In this document: piece by piece, positions 33,650 to 38,030 of the stretch
Layout: each line of letters opens with the position of its first letter
Position numbering within the stretch: position 1 is the first letter of the stretch
Source: Lachnospiraceae bacterium
Lineage (GTDB): Bacteria > Bacillota > Clostridia > Lachnospirales > Lachnospiraceae
Reading direction: 5' to 3'
DNA length: 38,030 bases
Assembly: GCA_017440045.1 (NCBI GenBank)
Contig: JAFSIA010000025.1
Span: forward strand, 1-38,030
Translations under genes and position numbers: made by a program
The notes under the pieces: model-generated
The model's input: only the letters and a program-made list of their open reading frames with translations
The model's database searches: none
What the model was told of the DNA's origin: nothing

Positions 33650-35314
33650 TTAAGCATTCAATTTAAATGAACTCTTCAATGATACTATTCTATTAAATAC
33701 AAGGTTATCATCTGTGCTATCCTTGCAGTCCACACAGAAAAATCCCTGTCTTACAAACTGGAAGCTGTCGTAAGCCTTTGCATTCAATAAGCTTGGCTCC
33801 ACAAAACACTCCTTAAGAACTGTCAATGAGTTTGGATTTAAGTTAAGTGAACCATCCTCGTTATATACACCCTTCTCCTCATCAACAATATTCTCATATA
33901 ATCTAACTTCAGCCTTTACAGCCTCTGCTGCGCTTACCCAGTGAATTGTTCCCTTTACTTTTCTTCCCTCAAAGCCTGTTCCGCTCTTTGTCTCTGGGTC
34001 ATAAGTACAATGAACAACTGTAACATTGCCATTCTCGTCCTTCTCATAATCTACACATTTAACAAAATATGCATTCATAAGACGTACCTCATTACCAGGG
34101 AAAAGTCTGAAATACTTCTTAGGTGGCTCTTCCATAAAGTCGTCTCGCTCAATATAGAGCTCCCTGCTAAATGGTATTTTTCTAGTACCCAGCTCAGGGT
34201 TCTCAAGGTTATTATCTGAATCAAGATACTCAACCTGTCCCTCCGGATAATTATCTATAACAAGCTTAATAGGGTCAAGCACTGCCATAGCTCTTGGTCT
34301 CTTAAGCTTTAAATCCTCTCTGATACAATACTCAAGCATTGCATAATCTACAGAACTGTTAGCTTTCGATACACCACAGAGCTCAACAAACTTCTGTATG
34401 GACTCAGGAGTAAATCCTCTTCTTCTAAGAGCAGCTATTGATACAAGTCTTGGGTCATCCCATCCGTCTACAATTCCCTCTTCAACAAGCTTCTTTATAT
34501 ATCTCTTACCTGTCACAACATTCGTAAGGTAAAGCTTTGCGAACTCAATCTGCTTTGGTGGCATCTTGTACTCAAGTTCTTTTACAACCCAATCATAGAG
34601 AGGTCTGTGATCCTCAAACTCAAGTGTACATATTGAATGTGTAATGCCCTCTATAGCATCCTCGATAGGATGAGCAAAATCATACATTGGATATACACAC
34701 CACTTATCTCCTGTATTGTGATGTGTCATACGAGCAACTCTGTAGATAACTGGGTCTCTCATATTAATATTAGGTGATGCCATATCAATCTTTGCACGAA
34801 GAACCTTTGAACCATCTTCATACTTGCCGGCTGTCATTTCTTCAAAAAGCTTAAGATTCTCCTCAACAGTTCTGTCTCTGTATGGACTATCCTTTCCCGG
34901 CTCTGTAAGAGTTCCTCTATATTCTCTTATCTCTTCTGCGGAAAGGTCACATACATATGCCTTTCCCTTCTTTATAAGCTTAATAGCAGCTTCATGCATT
35001 GCCTCGAAATAATTTGAAGCATAAAAAAGTCTGTCCTCATAATCAGCACCAAGCCACTCAACGTCAGCCTTAATAGACTGAACAAACTCTGTCTTTTCCT
35101 TTGTTGGATTTGTATCATCAAAACGAAGGTTAAACTTTCCACCGTACTGCTTCGCCAAGCCATAATTTAAAAGTATAGACTTAGCATGTCCTATATGTAA
35201 ATATCCATTTGGCTCAGGTGGAAATCTTGTCATAACATGGTCATAAACACCTTCTGCCAAATCCTTCTCTATAATCTGCTCGATAAAATTCTTTGAAATT
35301 ACTGCTTCTTCCAT
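33650..35314 (-). CDS. glnS: Glutaminyl-tRNA synthetase
   Basis: Charges tRNA-Gln directly. 554 aa, class [19 protein letters not shown] with [66 protein letters not shown]...[11 protein letters not shown], then the beta-barrel anticodon domains. The catalytic KMSKS position reads VVTGKR where E. coli has VMSKR. Many Clostridia use GatCAB instead; GlnRS was probably acquired by transfer within the phylum's history. GGAGG is 7 nt before the ATG. Upstream promoter candidate TTTACA-N18-TATTAT (35373-35344). First gene of glnS-DUF2225-DUF6062. Confidence 0.97.
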   Translation of the reverse strand: MEEAVISKNFIEQIIEKDLAEGVYDHVMTRFPPEPNGYLHIGHAKSILLNYGLAKQYGGKFNLRFDDTNPTKEKTEFVQSIKADVEWLGADYEDRLFYASNYFEAMHEAAIKLIKKGKAYVCDLSAEEIREYRGTLTEPGKDSPYRDRTVEENLKLFEEMTAGKYEDGSKVLRAKIDMASPNINMRDPVIYRVARMTHHNTGDKWCVYPMYDFAHPIEDAIEGITHSICTLEFEDHRPLYDWVVKELEYKMPPKQIEFAKLYLTNVVTGKRYIKKLVEEGIVDGWDDPRLVSIAALRRRGFTPESIQKFVELCGVSKANSSVDYAMLEYCIREDLKLKRPRAMAVLDPIKLVIDNYPEGQVEYLDSDNNLENPELGTRKIPFSRELYIERDDFMEEPPKKYFRLFPGNEVRLMNAYFVKCVDYEKDENGNVTVVHCTYDPETKSGTGFEGRKVKGTIHWVSAAEAVKAEVRLYENIVDEEKGVYNEDGSLNLNPNSLTVLKECFVEPSLLNAKAYDSFQFVRQGFFCVDCKDSTDDNLVFNRIVSLKSSFKLNA

Positions 35315-35343
35315 AATAAGCCTCCTAAACGTTACTATTATCT

Positions 35344-35373
35344 ATAATATAACAAAATAGCCACTCTTGTAAA
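35344..35373 (-). promoter_or_regulatory. Candidate promoter of glnS
   Basis: TTTACA (35373-35368), 18-nt spacer, TATTAT (35349-35344), about 30 nt before the glnS start and after the dnaJ terminator. Confidence 0.45.
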
Positions 35374-35410
35374 GAATGTTTTGCAATACTTCAATTGAAT
35401 TTATCATAAA

Positions 35411-35440
35411 AAGGTGCATAGTTTCAAATCTATGCACCTT
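35411..35440 (-). terminator. Terminator of dnaJ
   Basis: Minus-strand AGGTGCATAG and CTATGCACCT pair around an 8-nt loop and run into TTTTTATG. The plus strand also ends in TTTT. Confidence 0.9.
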
Positions 35441-35446
35441 TTCAAC

Positions 35447-36607
35447 TTATGAAAAGAATCCCTTCTTTTTCTTTTTGCCTTTTTCTTCTTTCTTGTCAGC
35501 TTCTTCCTTATCCTTTGTCTCCTCTGTTGTTCCACCCATTGCCTTATCAAATGCTTTCAGTGCATCTATCTGCTCTGATGTAAGCTTTTCCGGAACCTGA
35601 ACAACAAGTGTAACATAGTGATCTCCTCTAGCTGAGCGATTCTCTAAGGATGGCACACCTTTTCCACGAAGTCTGATTCTTGTGTCTGTCTGTGTTCCCG
35701 CCTTTATATTAAATAATACATCTCCATCAATTGTTGTTATTCGTATATCTCCACCGAGGGCCGCCTGCGCAAATGAGATTGGTGCAGTAGAGTAAAGATT
35801 ATATCCATCTCTCTGGAAGATTGGATGTCTCATTACTGTCACCTCTACAAGAAGATTTCCTCTTGGTCCACCATTTGTACCTGGCTCTCCCTTTCCTGAT
35901 ATACGTATGCACTGTCCATCATCGATACCTGCTGGAACTGTAACCTCAATCTTCTTTCTTGAAGCTGTGTAGCCTGTACCTCTACAATCCGGACATTTAT
36001 CCTTAATCATCTTGCCCTTACCGTTACACTCTGGACAAGTCTGAACATTTCGAACCATACCAAAAAGTGACTGCTGAGTATATACAACCTGACCCTTACC
36101 GCCACACTTAGTACATGTAACCGGAGATGTTCCCTCCTTAGCGCCTGTTCCCTTACAAGTCTTACAATCATCCTTTAATGTAACTTCTATCTCCTTCTTG
36201 GTTCCGAAACAAGCTTCCTCAAAAGTTATACGAATACCAACACGAATGTCTGCGCCTCTTCTAGGACCATTGTTCATAGAACTTCTTCTACCGCCGCCAA
36301 AGAAATCTCCGAAAATATCTCCAAATATATCTCCCATATCAGAGAAATCAAATCCACCTGCACCTGGTCCGCCACCACCCTGGAATGCTGCATGACCAAA
36401 CTGGTCGTACTGGCGTCTCTTGTCAGCATCACTAAGCACAGCATACGCCTCCGAGGCCTCTTTAAACTTAGCTTCCGCCTCTGCGTTTCCCGGATTTGTA
36501 TCTGGATGATATTTCTTTGCTAACTGTCTATATGCTTTTTTAATGGCCGCATCATCTGCATTCTTATCTACGCCCAGAACCTCGTAGTAATCTCTTTTAT
36601 CTGCCAT
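35447..36607 (-). CDS. dnaJ: Chaperone DnaJ
   Basis: Hsp40 co-chaperone that stimulates DnaK ATPase. 386 aa: J domain (about 3-65) with KYHPDTNP (HPD), Gly/Phe region ([21 protein letters not shown]), four CxxCxGxG zinc motifs ([32 protein letters not shown]), and C-terminal peptide-binding domain. It ends in an unusual Lys-rich tail ([15 protein letters not shown]). The start at 36607 ([12 protein letters not shown]) follows GGAGG at 8 nt. It lies downstream of dnaK with a hairpin in the gap. Confidence 0.98.
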   Translation of the reverse strand: MADKRDYYEVLGVDKNADDAAIKKAYRQLAKKYHPDTNPGNAEAEAKFKEASEAYAVLSDADKRRQYDQFGHAAFQGGGGPGAGGFDFSDMGDIFGDIFGDFFGGGRRSSMNNGPRRGADIRVGIRITFEEACFGTKKEIEVTLKDDCKTCKGTGAKEGTSPVTCTKCGGKGQVVYTQQSLFGMVRNVQTCPECNGKGKMIKDKCPDCRGTGYTASRKKIEVTVPAGIDDGQCIRISGKGEPGTNGGPRGNLLVEVTVMRHPIFQRDGYNLYSTAPISFAQAALGGDIRITTIDGDVLFNIKAGTQTDTRIRLRGKGVPSLENRSARGDHYVTLVVQVPEKLTSEQIDALKAFDKAMGGTTEETKDKEEADKKEEKGKKKKKGFFS

Positions 36608-36625
36608 AATAAAGTCCTCCATAGC

Positions 36626-36653
36626 AATAAGGACATGAACTCATGTCCTTATT
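36626..36653 (-). other. Hairpin between dnaK and dnaJ
   Basis: AATAAGGACATGA and CATGTCCTTATT form a 12-bp stem with a tiny loop, ending just before the dnaJ Shine-Dalgarno sequence. The weak TTATTG after it argues against a strong terminator; it may lower dnaJ output relative to dnaK or be a processing site. Confidence 0.55.
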
Positions 36654-36676
36654 ACATATTAATTAGTTATTACTCT

Positions 36677-38030
36677 TTAAACCTCTTTGTAGTCTCCATC
36701 AACAACATTGTCATCAGCTGCGCCGGCACCCATATCTGCACCCATGTCTGCACCACCCATATCAGGGGCTGCGCCTGATGCCTGTGCCTGCTCATACATC
36801 TTTGTGAAAAGATTCTGTGCACCAGTCATAAGCTTTTCTTTAGCTGACTTAATTTCCTCGACGTCTGTCTCTGTCATTGTCTCAGCTGTTGTCTTTGCAA
36901 GGAGATCCTTAAGTGTATTAAGGTCAGCCTCAACTGCAGCCTTATCGCTGGCATCTAACTTATCGCCTACTTCATTTAAAGCCTTCTCTGTCTGGAATAC
37001 CATTGAATCAGCTTCATTTCTTGCATCAATGCCTTCCTTACGCTTCTTATCAGCTGCTTCAAACTCAGCAGCTTCCTTAACTGCCTTATCAATCTCATCA
37101 TCTGACATATTTGAACCAGATGTAATTGTAATATGCTGCTCCTTACCTGTTCCTAAATCCTTAGCTGATACATTTACGATACCGTTTGCATCAATATCAA
37201 ATGTAACCTCAATCTTTGGGATTCCTCTTGGAGCTGGAGCGATTCCATCTAATCTAAACTCGCCAAGAAGCTTATTATCCTTTGCGAACTGTCTCTCACC
37301 CTGTACAACTCTGATGTCTACTGCACTCTGGTTATCTGCAGCTGTTGAGAATACCTCACTCTTCTTAGCAGGGATTGTTGTATTTCTCTCAATAAGTCTT
37401 GTAGCTACGCCACCCATTGTCTCAATTGAAAGTGAAAGTGGAGTAACATCAAGAAGAAGGATTTCACCAGCACCTGCATCACCAGCAAGCTTACCACCCT
37501 GAATAGACGCACCAAGGGCAACACACTCATCTGGATTTAATGACTTAGAAGGTTCATGTCCTGTTAACTGCTTAACCTTATCCTGTACAGCTGGGATACG
37601 AGTAGAACCACCAACTAATAATACCTTGCTTAACTCGCTTGCGTTAAGACCAGCATCTCTTAATGCGTTCTGAACTGGTCCTGCTGTTCTCTCTACGAGG
37701 TCATGTGTAAGTTCATCAAACTTAGCTCTTGTAAGGTTCATATCAAAGTGCTTTGGACCATCCTGATTAGCTGTGATGAATGGAAGGTTGATATTTGTTG
37801 TAGTAGCACTTGAAAGCTCATTCTTTGCCTTCTCAGCTGCTTCCTTAAGTCTCTGAAGAGCCATCTTATCATTTGATAAATCAATACCCTCAGTTTTCTT
37901 AAACTCAGCCAACATATAATCAGTAATCTTCTGGTCGAAGTCATCACCACCAAGCTTATTATCACCTGATGTTGCAAGAACCTCTATGACACCATCACCG
38001 ATTTCGATAATAGATACGTCAAATGTACCA
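36677..38030 (-). CDS. dnaK: Chaperone DnaK, C-terminal part (5' end outside window)
   Basis: Hsp70. The frame is open to the right edge, so about 450 C-terminal residues are seen and roughly 160-180 N-terminal ones are missing. Visible: [73 protein letters not shown], the substrate-binding domain [30 protein letters not shown] and the C-terminal ...[10 protein letters not shown]. An internal Met at 37915 is not the start. Probably part of hrcA-grpE-dnaK-dnaJ, whose first genes would lie beyond 38030. Confidence 0.98.
   Translation of the reverse strand, partial: GTFDVSIIEIGDGVIEVLATSGDNKLGGDDFDQKITDYMLAEFKKTEGIDLSNDKMALQRLKEAAEKAKNELSSATTTNINLPFITANQDGPKHFDMNLTRAKFDELTHDLVERTAGPVQNALRDAGLNASELSKVLLVGGSTRIPAVQDKVKQLTGHEPSKSLNPDECVALGASIQGGKLAGDAGAGEILLLDVTPLSLSIETMGGVATRLIERNTTIPAKKSEVFSTAADNQSAVDIRVVQGERQFAKDNKLLGEFRLDGIAPAPRGIPKIEVTFDIDANGIVNVSAKDLGTGKEQHITITSGSNMSDDEIDKAVKEAAEFEAADKKRKEGIDARNEADSMVFQTEKALNEVGDKLDASDKAAVEADLNTLKDLLAKTTAETMTETDVEEIKSAKEKLMTGAQNLFTKMYEQAQASGAAPDMGGADMGADMGAGAADDNVVDGDYKEV

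Noticed and set aside
36708-37502. 264-codon plus-strand ORF
   Set aside because: Shadow of dnaK, whose codon pattern leaves the opposite frame open; its translation is Ser/Ala-rich with no family signal.
36677-37915. dnaK starting at the Met at 37915
   Set aside because: The frame is open to the right edge with clear Hsp70 sequence before this Met, so it is internal and the gene is truncated by the window.

Overview
The window reads as chromosomal DNA of an AT-rich, Gram-positive anaerobe of the Clostridia, most likely a Lachnospiraceae gut commensal. The grounds are a T-box leader before thrS, a CIRCE element before groES-groEL, a ZTP riboswitch before purine genes, a stand-alone AICAR transformylase paired with a PurO-type cyclohydrolase, a clostridial-type OGG glycosylase and several small families (DUF2225; DUF6062-like and DUF6106-like by recall) typical of that group. 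Almost every gene is on the minus strand; the exceptions are an ECF transporter S component and a small acidic membrane protein. I see no rRNA, tRNA, CRISPR array, prophage or insertion sequence.

Layout. 1-140: a run of stem-loops on the plus strand, cut by the window edge, identity unknown. 221-2480: a ZTP riboswitch followed by purO-like and AICAR transformylase genes, which together do the last two steps of IMP synthesis. 2530-6545: nadA-nadB-nadC for de novo quinolinate/NAD synthesis, with a membrane-anchored C39-like peptidase as fourth gene. 6584-10076: a heterodimeric ABC exporter with one degenerate ATP site. 10175-11877: a C-terminally short MocR regulator divergent from an ECF S component, a plausible vitamin B6 uptake pair. 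11924-12877: an AEC-family carrier. 12956-16008: a threonine T-box leader reading into a GNAT acetyltransferase gene and thrS, with an unusual palindrome-rich spacer. 16066-16782: a HigBA/RelE-type toxin-antitoxin pair with a palindromic operator between -35 and -10.

17017-25336: five tightly spaced minus-strand genes: GH2 beta-galactosidase, a GAF-PAS-GGDEF-EAL protein with a cysteine cluster in the PAS region, a G3E (CobW/ZNG1-like) GTPase with a five-unit His/Cys repeat, a second G3E-like GTPase fused to a YcgQ/DUF1980-like domain, and a histidine phosphatase. The two GTPases look like a metal (zinc) allocation module and are the most interesting part of the window.

25353-38030: housekeeping and stress genes: guaB with a strong promoter and a leader hairpin, a small membrane protein, groEL-groES under CIRCE, an OGG glycosylase and a HAD phosphatase, the small acidic membrane protein, glnS followed by two Cys-rich zinc-ribbon-like proteins, then dnaJ and the 3' part of dnaK, which runs off the right edge.

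Nothing here is proven new. Best candidates for follow-up are the His/Cys-repeat GTPase module with its Cys-cluster c-di-GMP enzyme, the eukaryote-like AICAR transformylase under a ZTP switch, the T-box operon with a 57-bp palindrome, and the stem-loop array at the left edge.
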